In this document: positions 1 through 6,123 of the stretch, in pieces
Position numbering within the stretch: position 1 is the stretch's first letter
Layout: every line of letters starts with the position of its first letter
DNA from: Sulfurimonas sp.
Lineage (GTDB): Bacteria > Campylobacterota > Campylobacteria > Campylobacterales > Sulfurimonadaceae
NCBI GenBank assembly: GCA_027063585.1
Contig: JAMORM010000018.1
Coordinates: forward strand, 1-12,081
Length of the DNA stretch: 12,081 nucleotides
Direction: 5' to 3'
Program-made: the position numbers and the translations under genes
Notes under the pieces: model-generated
The model's input: only the letters and a program-made list of their open reading frames with translations
Databases searched by the model: none
What the model was told of the DNA's origin: nothing

Positions 1-570
1 CTAGGAGTTTTGACCTGGAATAAAAAAGCCTTAGGACTACAAAACAGGGTAAACTTTTTAAACCACTATCAGGAGTTTATAGACTTTAGTAATGAAGCAC
101 TGCTTAATACGCTTGATATCTGGCTGGAGCCTTATCTTTCAGGCATTACAACCATCAAAGAGCTGGAAGCCTTAGATGTTTACAGCATGTTGCTGACACT
201 TTTGCCATGGGACAGACAGCAACTTTTAGATGCTATGGCACCCGTTAGTGTTAAAGTGCCAAGCGGTTCAAATATACACATAGATTATTCCGATTATGAA
301 AAACCATCTATGCATGTGAAAATACAAGAGGTTTTCGGTCTGAATGAAACACCAAAAATACTTAACAATACACTCTCTTTGCAAATTCATCTCTTGACAC
401 CGGCGATGACTCCTATACAAATAACTTACGATTTAAAAAGCTTTTGGGAGAACTCCTACGCCGAGGTTAGAAAAGAAGTAAGAGGGAAATATAAAAAACA
501 CTATTGGCCAGAAAATCCTTTTGAAGCCATTGCCACAAATAAAACAAAAAAACATATGATGAAGAGCTGA
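1..570 (+). CDS. hrpB: ATP-dependent RNA helicase HrpB, C-terminal part (5' end outside window)
   Basis: The frame is open from base 1, so this is the end of a longer gene; a TTG at base 10 is internal, not a start. The roughly 189 residues match the conserved C-terminal domain of HrpB-type DEAH helicases: a 'VPSGS..IHIDYS' stretch, 'QEVFGL..TPKI', 'LHLLTPA-like IHLLTPAMTPIQIT', 'DLKSFWENSY.EVRKEVRGKYKKHYWPENP' read in pieces, and a basic TKKH tail. The helicase core (Walker A, DEAH) lies upstream and cannot be inspected. HrpB is a cytoplasmic helicase of poorly defined RNA role, normally over 800 residues. The gene ends 39 bases before the peroxidase gene, which has its own promoter, so the two are probably separate units. 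Recognition is firm from the domain, though full-length integrity is unknown. Confidence 0.88.
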   Translation, partial: LGVLTWNKKALGLQNRVNFLNHYQEFIDFSNEALLNTLDIWLEPYLSGITTIKELEALDVYSMLLTLLPWDRQQLLDAMAPVSVKVPSGSNIHIDYSDYEKPSMHVKIQEVFGLNETPKILNNTLSLQIHLLTPAMTPIQITYDLKSFWENSYAEVRKEVRGKYKKHYWPENPFEAIATNKTKKHMMKS

Positions 571-594
571 ACAAAGGTCATTTTAGCTCCTCTG

Positions 595-603
595 TGATAT
601 AAT
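595..603 (+). promoter_or_regulatory. Extended -10 promoter (TGATATAAT) of the peroxidase gene
   Basis: TG at 595-596 plus a perfect TATAAT at 598-603 form an extended -10 box. Exactly six bases separate it from the ATG at 610, so the predicted transcription start is the A of the start codon. No Shine-Dalgarno is visible between 571 and 609. No clear -35 box is seen, as is usual for Campylobacterota sigma-70 promoters. Confidence 0.7.
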
Positions 604-609
604 ACTCTT

Positions 610-1527
610 ATGCATAAACTAATAACTATCTTTCTATTTTCTTCCCTTGTCCTTTTAATGGCAAGCGAGCCAATCACTCCATTACCACAAACCATAAAAG
701 TCAATCAAACAAAGGCAGAACTCGGGAAAAAACTCTTCTTTGACCCTATCCTCTCGCACGATAACACTATCAGCTGTGCAACTTGCCACGACTTACAACA
801 TGGCGGTGATGATGGACTCAAGGTTTCTTTTGGTATTGAAGGCAAAGAAGGTGCGGTGAATGCGCCAACGATATATAATGCTGTATTTAACTTTAGACAG
901 TTTTGGGATGGTCGGGCAAAGGATCTGCAAGAACAGGCCGCAGGACCTGTTGAGAACCCTGTTGAAATGGGTTCTTCCTTTGAGGAAGTCATAGTAAAAC
1001 TCAAAAAAAGCAAATATAAAAAACTTTTTGATGCAATCTATGACGATGGTATTACCAAACAAACTATTACTGACGCCATAGCAGAGTATGAAAAGACACT
1101 TATTACACCGAATTCCCGTTTTGACAAATATCTCAGAGGCGATGAGGGTGCACTCACTCAAGATGAAAAAGAGGGCTATGCACTTTTTAAGTCAAAAGGG
1201 TGTGTAAGCTGTCACCACGGAGAAAATATAGGGGGTAACTTATATAATAAATTCGGTATTTTTAACGAAACAAACTCTCAATGGCTGGGAAGATATAATA
1301 TTACTCACAAAGAAAGAGATAAGTACTTTTTTAAAGTTCCCTCTCTGCGTAATATTGAAAGAACCGCGCCCTACTTCCATGACGGACGTACATATGATCT
1401 TAACGAAGCTGTTAAGCTTATGTCTCAGTATCAACTTGGTCGCCATATTACCAAAAAAGAAATTTTAAAAATAACAGCTTTTCTAAAATCCCTCAATGGC
1501 GAACTTCCTAAAAATATTGAGCCCTAA
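610..1527 (+). CDS. Di-haem cytochrome c peroxidase (periplasmic)
   Basis: A 305-residue exported di-haem peroxidase of the CcpA/MauG family, reducing H2O2 to water in the periplasm with electrons from small c-type cytochromes. Residues 1-19 are a signal peptide (basic start, hydrophobic core, cleavage likely after MAS). Two CXXCH haem sites are present: CATCH at 56-60 (N-terminal, peroxidatic haem) and CVSCH at 198-202 (C-terminal, electron-accepting haem). The NPVEMG segment at 116-121 carries the conserved active-site Glu. Met271 in 'KLMSQYQLG' fits the distal ligand of the high-potential haem. 'KVPSLRNIERTAPYFHDG' (242-259) is typical of the family. The length is near the usual 320-350. 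The start is fixed by the signal peptide, and the message is predicted leaderless. The stop overlaps the next ATG by one base (TAATG), so the two genes are probably co-translated. Confidence 0.93.
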   Translation: MHKLITIFLFSSLVLLMASEPITPLPQTIKVNQTKAELGKKLFFDPILSHDNTISCATCHDLQHGGDDGLKVSFGIEGKEGAVNAPTIYNAVFNFRQFWDGRAKDLQEQAAGPVENPVEMGSSFEEVIVKLKKSKYKKLFDAIYDDGITKQTITDAIAEYEKTLITPNSRFDKYLRGDEGALTQDEKEGYALFKSKGCVSCHHGENIGGNLYNKFGIFNETNSQWLGRYNITHKERDKYFFKVPSLRNIERTAPYFHDGRTYDLNEAVKLMSQYQLGRHITKKEILKITAFLKSLNGELPKNIEP

Positions 1528-4367
1528 TGATAAAAAAACTTAAACAGACAGACAAAACTACATTTATTTTCTTTATTTTCATTCTCTTTGTCTTCATTAT
1601 GTTTGCTTATGGATACAAAATAAAAGAAAGCATGAGCCACTTTTTCTTGCAAAACAACAAAATAACAACACTGCAGCTTATAGACAAAGAGCTTGATGAC
1701 TTCGCTCTTTCTGCAAGCAAGTTTACAAACTATGATGAAGTTAATAAGCAAGAAAAAAAGTTTCAACAAACTTTTGAGACCTTACGCAATGATTTACAAA
1801 AATACAATACAGACACTTCTGCTCTATTAAAAGATATTGCAACAAGTTTTCAAAAGAAAGTCGAAAATTTAGAATATTTTAAAGCACAAAATTCTTCTCT
1901 TATCAACAGTTCACACTTTCTTTTTGATCTGCATACAACTATTTCCGATGCTCCAAAAATCTCACTCCATGCAAAAGACCTTACGAATGAAACTCTTTTT
2001 TATATTTTGAGATATGCTTCAAGTGACTCTATTGATAAAAAAACTATAGATAAAAAACTCCATGAGCTTAAAAGCATTGCCCGTAATGAAAAAAACCAAT
2101 ACCTACATACTTTTTACATACATTCCAAAATAATACTTCAAACACTTCAATCACTTAAAGAAATTTCAAAAGAGATACTGTCAAATCCTCTTTATAAGCA
2201 GATAGAGGCGCTAAAGCTACATATTGCACATAACTATGATAGAAATCTTCAGCATCAAATATGGCTGATTGCTACTTTTTTCATCTTCACAGTTTTTATT
2301 TTATTTGTGCTTTTCTTTTTTCATCTTGCATCAAATAAAACAAAAAAAGAGCTTTTTGCTTTTAGGTATGCCATAGAACACAGTGACAATATTGTTGTTA
2401 TAACAGATGCACAAAAAAATATTATTTATGTCAATGAAACATTTGAAAAAACAACCGGATATAAAGCGCAAGAAGTACTTGGAAAAAATCCAAGAATACT
2501 AAAATCAGAACTTCAGGATGAAGAAACCCAAAAAGAGCTCAGTGCAAAACTTGCAAAAGGACAAAAGTGGGATGGACAATTTATAAATAAACGAAAAGAC
2601 GGCACACTGTTATATGAAAAAGCCTCAATTGTTCCTGTTTTTCTTCAAGGCAAACTCATTAATTATATTGCTCTCAAGCTTAATATTACAGAATATGTAG
2701 AAAAAAACAAAAAACTTGCACAGGCTGCTACCGTTTTTGAAAATACGGAAGAGTCCATTATTATCACAGACAAAAACGGAAATATTAATTCCGTCAATCC
2801 TGCATTTAGCAAAATTTACGGATATACTTTTCAAGAAATAGCAGAAAATACCTTGCATATTTTATATTCAGATCCTGAAGACAAAAGAATATACTATGAT
2901 ATTTGGAATCAATTAAACGAGCGCCATATATGGCGCGGAAAACTTATCAATAAAACAAAAAACGGTGAACTCATTCCTCTTTGGACAACAATTAAGGCCA
3001 TATATGACAGTAAAGGCGATCTTGTTAACTATATAGCTATACAAACAGATTTGCGTGATATAGAAAGCTCTCAGGCAAAAATTGACTACCTTGCCTACCA
3101 TGATGCACTGACGGGACTTTATAACCGTGTAAACTTTGAAGAATATTTAGCACATGCTCTCATTGTATCGCACAGAAACAAAACTCTCTTGGCTGTACTC
3201 TTCATAGACCTCGATCAATTTAAGGTTATCAATGATACACTTGGGCATGACACGGGTGATGAAGTCTTAAAAGTAGTAGCCTCAAGACTTAAAACTACAC
3301 TCAGAGAGAGTGATTTTATCTCTCGTTGGGGTGGTGACGAGTTTGTTGTAATCTTAGAAAATCTTGCATCTCAAAGCGATGTTGCACGCATTGCAACAAA
3401 TATTATTGAAAATCTTAAAGAGCCTATAGAGCTTGCAGGGCATTCTCTAATAACAACGGCAAGTATCGGTATAGCTCTCTATCCTGAAGATGGTAAAGAT
3501 GCAAATACACTGATAAAACATGCCGACAGTGCCATGTATCTTGCCAAAGAGACAGGGAAAAACAACTTTCGCTACTACACGAAAGAACTTTCCCAAAACA
3601 TCCAGCATACGCTTGATATTGACATGGCTCTTCGCAGGGCTTTACAAAACAATGAATTTTATATGGTTTTTCAGCCGCAATACAAACTCAAAACAAAAAG
3701 TATTTACTCTGTTGAAGCGCTCATCAGATGGAAAAGTCCAAGACTCGGAAATGTTCCCCCTGATCAATTCATTCCGATTGCAGAAGATAACGGCACAATA
3801 ATCCCACTCGGATATTTTGTTTTTGAAGAATCATGTAAAGCCTTTCAAAAGATGAAGCAGGCAAACTCTCAAATACAATATATTGCCATCAATGTTTCCA
3901 GCTTACAGTTTAAAGAGAGCAAACTTTTAGAGACTTTCTTAGCCATAGCAACGAAATATAGTCTTCAACCACATGAGATAGAAATTGAAATTACCGAACG
4001 TTTTATAATGGAACACACCATCGATAATATGAATATTTTGCAAAACTTTCAAAATCATGGATTTAAAATTTCTATTGATGATTTTGGCACAGGGTATTCT
4101 TCTATGGCTTACCTAAAACAACTCCCGATCAATACCATCAAAATAGATAAATCTTTTGTAAATGATATAGCAGAGGGAAGTTCAGATAATGTCATCATTG
4201 AAGCCATTATAGCTCTTTCAAAAACACTCGGGTATGAAATAGTTGCCGAAGGTATCGAAACACAGGAACAGGAAAACTTTCTAACTAATGCAAAATGTGA
4301 TCTTGGACAGGGTTATCTTTTTTCACGACCGGTTACATGTGAAGAAATTATTGAAAAATTAAGTTGA
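1527..4367 (+). CDS. Membrane sensor with two PAS domains, GGDEF and EAL (c-di-GMP cyclase/phosphodiesterase)
   Basis: A 946-residue inner-membrane signalling protein. TM1 is about residues 11-29 and TM2 about 245-266; the roughly 215 residues between are periplasmic and mostly helical. 'KVENLEYFKAQNSSLINSS' (111-129) resembles DAHL-type all-helical ligand-binding domains, a family match made by eye only. PAS1 spans about 277-390 and PAS2 about 398-512, both ending in the usual linker. The diguanylate cyclase domain has an intact GGDEF at 602-606 and an RxxD inhibitory site (R593, D596) at the canonical five-residue spacing. The phosphodiesterase domain has EAL at 730-732, N789, the EIEITE Glu, DDFGTGYSS at 851-859, K872 and E908, so all main metal-binding and catalytic positions look present. 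Both activities may be possible; the net direction cannot be told from sequence. It is coupled to the upstream peroxidase gene, hinting at a redox or peroxide-linked signal (inference). Confidence 0.93.
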   Translation: MIKKLKQTDKTTFIFFIFILFVFIMFAYGYKIKESMSHFFLQNNKITTLQLIDKELDDFALSASKFTNYDEVNKQEKKFQQTFETLRNDLQKYNTDTSALLKDIATSFQKKVENLEYFKAQNSSLINSSHFLFDLHTTISDAPKISLHAKDLTNETLFYILRYASSDSIDKKTIDKKLHELKSIARNEKNQYLHTFYIHSKIILQTLQSLKEISKEILSNPLYKQIEALKLHIAHNYDRNLQHQIWLIATFFIFTVFILFVLFFFHLASNKTKKELFAFRYAIEHSDNIVVITDAQKNIIYVNETFEKTTGYKAQEVLGKNPRILKSELQDEETQKELSAKLAKGQKWDGQFINKRKDGTLLYEKASIVPVFLQGKLINYIALKLNITEYVEKNKKLAQAATVFENTEESIIITDKNGNINSVNPAFSKIYGYTFQEIAENTLHILYSDPEDKRIYYDIWNQLNERHIWRGKLINKTKNGELIPLWTTIKAIYDSKGDLVNYIAIQTDLRDIESSQAKIDYLAYHDALTGLYNRVNFEEYLAHALIVSHRNKTLLAVLFIDLDQFKVINDTLGHDTGDEVLKVVASRLKTTLRESDFISRWGGDEFVVILENLASQSDVARIATNIIENLKEPIELAGHSLITTASIGIALYPEDGKDANTLIKHADSAMYLAKETGKNNFRYYTKELSQNIQHTLDIDMALRRALQNNEFYMVFQPQYKLKTKSIYSVEALIRWKSPRLGNVPPDQFIPIAEDNGTIIPLGYFVFEESCKAFQKMKQANSQIQYIAINVSSLQFKESKLLETFLAIATKYSLQPHEIEIEITERFIMEHTIDNMNILQNFQNHGFKISIDDFGTGYSSMAYLKQLPINTIKIDKSFVNDIAEGSSDNVIIEAIIALSKTLGYEIVAEGIETQEQENFLTNAKCDLGQGYLFSRPVTCEEIIEKLS

Positions 4368-4386
4368 AAGGGAAATTTTAAGAAGA

Positions 4387-4410
4387 TTCAAGCCCGGCAA
4401 AGGGCTTGAA
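4387..4410. terminator. Bidirectional stem-loop between convergent genes
   Basis: TTCAAGCCC (4387-4395) and GGGCTTGAA (4402-4410) form a perfect 9-bp stem with a six-base loop. It lies between the ends of the GGDEF-EAL gene (4367) and rplT (4419), which converge here. Flanking U-runs are weak on both strands, so termination is inferred mainly from the stem and its position. Confidence 0.7.
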
Positions 4411-4418
4411 GAAAAATA

Positions 4419-4778
4419 CTACTTTGCTAATGCTGCTTTAGAAGCGTCAACAACTGCACTGAATGCTGCTGCATCGTTCATTGCCATATCAGCAAGAATT
4501 TTACGATCAAGTTCGATACCAGATTTATGAAGACCATTCATAAAAGTTGAATAGTTCATACCGTTTAAACGAGCTGCTGCATTAATACGGATAATCCATA
4601 ATTTACGGAACTCACGTTTTTTCTGCTTTCTATCACGGAACGCATACATTAATGAGCGTTCTATTTGCTCTTTAGCTTTTCTAAAGTGCTTACGGCGACC
4701 GCTGTAAAAACCTTTTGCTAATTTTAATATTTTTTTGTGTCTTCTTCTACGAACAACACCTGTTTTAACTCTTGGCAT
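4419..4778 (-). CDS. rplT: 50S ribosomal protein L20
   Basis: A 119-residue, strongly basic protein with the L20 signature throughout: '[19 protein letters not shown]' at the start, '[18 protein letters not shown]', '[18 protein letters not shown]' and '[19 protein letters not shown]'. L20 binds 23S rRNA early in assembly of the large subunit, and in several bacteria it represses its own operon. Length is normal (117-119). A good Shine-Dalgarno (AAGGAAAG on the minus strand) precedes the ATG. It is the second gene of the rpmI-rplT unit, 108 bases after rpmI, a longer gap than usual. It ends just before the shared stem-loop terminator. Confidence 0.98.
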   Translation of the reverse strand: MPRVKTGVVRRRRHKKILKLAKGFYSGRRKHFRKAKEQIERSLMYAFRDRKQKKREFRKLWIIRINAAARLNGMNYSTFMNGLHKSGIELDRKILADMAMNDAAAFSAVVDASKAALAK

Positions 4779-4886
4779 ATCTTTCCTTTTGTTTCTTTAC
4801 CTGTGCTACTTACATGTAGTCAAGGTGCCACTCTGTAAGTGGTCTTGCCCAATTACCTAAAATTGGAGATTAATGATATTGTCAGC
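4779..4886 (-). other. rpmI-rplT intergenic leader with small hairpins
   Basis: The 108 bases between rpmI and rplT hold two perfect small stems: CCAATT/AATTGG (4849-4866, six-base loop) and CCACT/AGTGG (4828-4842, five-base loop). A near copy of the TTACATGTAA palindrome (TTACATGTAG, 4810-4819) follows, then the rplT Shine-Dalgarno. This could be a structured region for translational control of rplT, for instance by L20 itself; that role is inferred only from position. Confidence 0.4.
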
Positions 4887-5081
4887 TTAGCTAACGATCA
4901 TTTCCTTAACGTTTTTTGCATCTGACGCAGCAACTACTTTTGGAGCATGTTGCTTACGACGTGTTTTTGCATCTTGTTTTGTAAGAATATGGCTTCTAAA
5001 CGCTGTTCCACGTTTGATTTGACCGTTTTTCTTCACTTTAAAACGCTTTACAGCGCCTTTTACCGATTTCATTTTTGGCAT
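4887..5081 (-). CDS. rpmI: 50S ribosomal protein L35
   Basis: A 64-residue basic protein with the L35 pattern: '[20 protein letters not shown]', '[21 protein letters not shown]', and the QHAPKVV region where most L35 proteins have a LR.. motif. It is a small late-assembling protein of the large ribosomal subunit. A Shine-Dalgarno (AAGGA, seven bases before the ATG) and a TATAAT box at 5115-5120 on the minus strand show it has its own promoter with a leader of about 27 bases. The usual upstream partner infC is not next to it: a divergent small gene sits there instead, so rpmI-rplT is uncoupled from thrS-infC in this genome, at least locally. Confidence 0.96.
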   Translation of the reverse strand: MPKMKSVKGAVKRFKVKKNGQIKRGTAFRSHILTKQDAKTRRKQHAPKVVAASDAKNVKEMIVS

Positions 5082-5114
5082 CGATAATCCTTTTCGTAAA
5101 ATTTTGGAAATGCA

Positions 5115-5120
5115 ATTATA
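5115..5120 (-). promoter_or_regulatory. -10 box of the rpmI-rplT unit
   Basis: TATAAT reads on the minus strand here, 33 bases upstream of the rpmI ATG. It predicts a start near 5108 and a leader carrying the AAGGA ribosome site. Its -35 zone overlaps that of the divergent promoter at 5142-5149. Confidence 0.65.
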
Positions 5121-5141
5121 CCTAAACTTTTCTAAAATTTT

Positions 5142-5149
5142 GCTATACT
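5142..5149 (+). promoter_or_regulatory. Extended -10 (TGCTATACT) of the small unknown gene
   Basis: The box runs from T5141 (TGC) to TATACT at 5144-5149, and ends six bases before the ATG at 5156. The predicted start site is the first base of the start codon. No ribosome-binding site precedes the gene. Confidence 0.6.
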
Positions 5150-5155
5150 TCTGCC

Positions 5156-5392
5156 ATGATGATAGATAATTCCATAAAACATATACAAAATGCCCTCAAA
5201 GAGCTTGATGATGAAGTCCAAAAAATTCTACTTGACTGGAGTATCCCACTTAATGAAAAAGACAACTTAATGCTGCCAATTTTACAGCAAAAAAGAGTGC
5301 TTGACCAGACTTTAGAAGATTTAACTTACCTCAAAGAACATCCACCGACACCAAATCAGCCTTGCGGAATTTCAAAATATAGAGAAGATTAA
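5156..5392 (+). CDS. Small hypothetical protein, helical, 78 residues
   Basis: I do not recognise this protein. It is acidic and predicted mostly helical: residues 1-25 form an amphipathic helix ('[20 protein letters not shown]'), a second helical stretch covers about 40-63, and the tail is Pro-rich ('[18 protein letters not shown]') with one Cys. No signal peptide or membrane segment is seen. Coding is supported by its own promoter, codon use like its neighbours, and tight packing between rpmI and ffs. The start could be Met1 (5156) or Met2 (5159); Met1 coincides with the predicted transcription start, implying a leaderless message. It ends 24 bases before the SRP RNA. Confidence 0.7.
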   Translation: MMIDNSIKHIQNALKELDDEVQKILLDWSIPLNEKDNLMLPILQQKRVLDQTLEDLTYLKEHPPTPNQPCGISKYRED

Positions 5393-5401
5393 GGAAAATT
5401 T

Positions 5402-5409
5402 GCTATAAT
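5402..5409 (+). promoter_or_regulatory. Extended -10 (TGCTATAAT) of the SRP RNA gene
   Basis: TGC at 5401-5403 and TATAAT at 5404-5409 lie six bases before the predicted RNA 5' end at 5416, which is set independently by the closing helix of the RNA. This pair serves as an internal calibration of the promoter-to-start distance in this genome. Confidence 0.75.
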
Positions 5410-5415
5410 TTCACC

Positions 5416-5520
5416 GCTTCTCTTTAGACCTGTGCAATGGTCTGCTGAGGTAATGTGTCAGGGTAGGAATACAGCAGCACGCCTTAGCACTCTATGTGCC
5501 GCAGCCATCTGGAGAGAGGC
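5416..5520 (+). ncRNA. ffs: Signal recognition particle RNA (4.5S type)
   Basis: The apical domain IV is canonical: a GUA-GGAA-UAC tetraloop hairpin at 5463-5472, flanked by the 5' CAG (5459-5461) and 3' AGCAGC sides of the symmetric and asymmetric loops that bind Ffh. The ends close into a 10-bp helix with G-U pairs, 5416-5425 against 5511-5520. The size (about 105 nt) matches the short Gram-negative RNA lacking an Alu domain. With Ffh it targets nascent membrane and exported proteins. The exact 3' end is uncertain, since no U-rich terminator is obvious and a few more bases may belong to the precursor. Confidence 0.92.
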
Positions 5521-5572
5521 ACCTAAAGCCTAAACTATACAATAGAGAATTAAAAAACAAAAAAGAGAAACT

Positions 5573-6112
5573 ATGCTTTACATAGTAACCGCTCTCAAAC
5601 CTGAAGCACAGGCTTTCATTGACAAATACAAACTCAAAAAATCAAAACTTCAAAACTATACACTTTTTCAAAATGTTACTATCAGACTCATTATCAGCGG
5701 TATCGGTGTTACAAATGCCAGACTCGCGACCCAGACACTTATAAACAATTTTGACATAACCGATGATGATATTTACCTTAATGTCGGTATTTGTGCGGCA
5801 CCAAAAAAACATGCTCTGGGTGAACTTATAGAAATAGGTTCGATTATATATAGAAATACAAACCATACCTTTGACACGAATAAAAAAACCATTACATGTA
5901 TGGATGAAGAGGTAGCAACTGAGCAAGAAACAGTAGTCGATATGGAGAGTTACGGCTTTTATGATGCGGTTGTTCATAATCCCGCTATTAAAAAATTTCA
6001 TATTTTAAAAGTAGTCAGTGATCATTTTGAACCCATTACTATTACAAAAGAAAATACAAAATCACTTTTATTTAATGTTATAGATGATATAAATAGAGTA
6101 TTACTAAATTAG
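5573..6112 (+). CDS. Nucleosidase/phosphorylase-family protein, MTA/SAH nucleosidase-like
   Basis: A 179-residue cytoplasmic protein of the purine nucleoside phosphorylase/MTAN fold. It opens with 'MLYIVTALKPEAQAF', where Glu11 sits where MTAN enzymes have a catalytic Glu. 'LIISGIGVTNARLATQ' (39-54) is the glycine-rich loop, 'VVDMESYGFY' (121-130) matches the ribose-binding Met-Glu motif, and 'LKVVSDHFE' (145-153) holds the catalytic Asp150. MTAN enzymes hydrolyse methylthioadenosine, S-adenosylhomocysteine or (in Campylobacterota) aminofutalosine, but they are usually about 230 residues, so this shorter form may have another substrate. A weak ribosome site (AAGAGA) precedes the ATG. Its stop overlaps the AGGA site of the NagZ-amidase gene 11 bases on, so it likely leads that operon. 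Confidence 0.75.
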   Translation: MLYIVTALKPEAQAFIDKYKLKKSKLQNYTLFQNVTIRLIISGIGVTNARLATQTLINNFDITDDDIYLNVGICAAPKKHALGELIEIGSIIYRNTNHTFDTNKKTITCMDEEVATEQETVVDMESYGFYDAVVHNPAIKKFHILKVVSDHFEPITITKENTKSLLFNVIDDINRVLLN

Positions 6113-6123
6113 GATTTATTATA

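Noticed and set aside
5531..5550. TATACA/TACAAT box as a promoter for the nucleosidase gene
   Set aside because: Position fits a short leader, but the box is a weak match and lacks the TGn extension seen in the other promoters here, so it is not listed as a feature.
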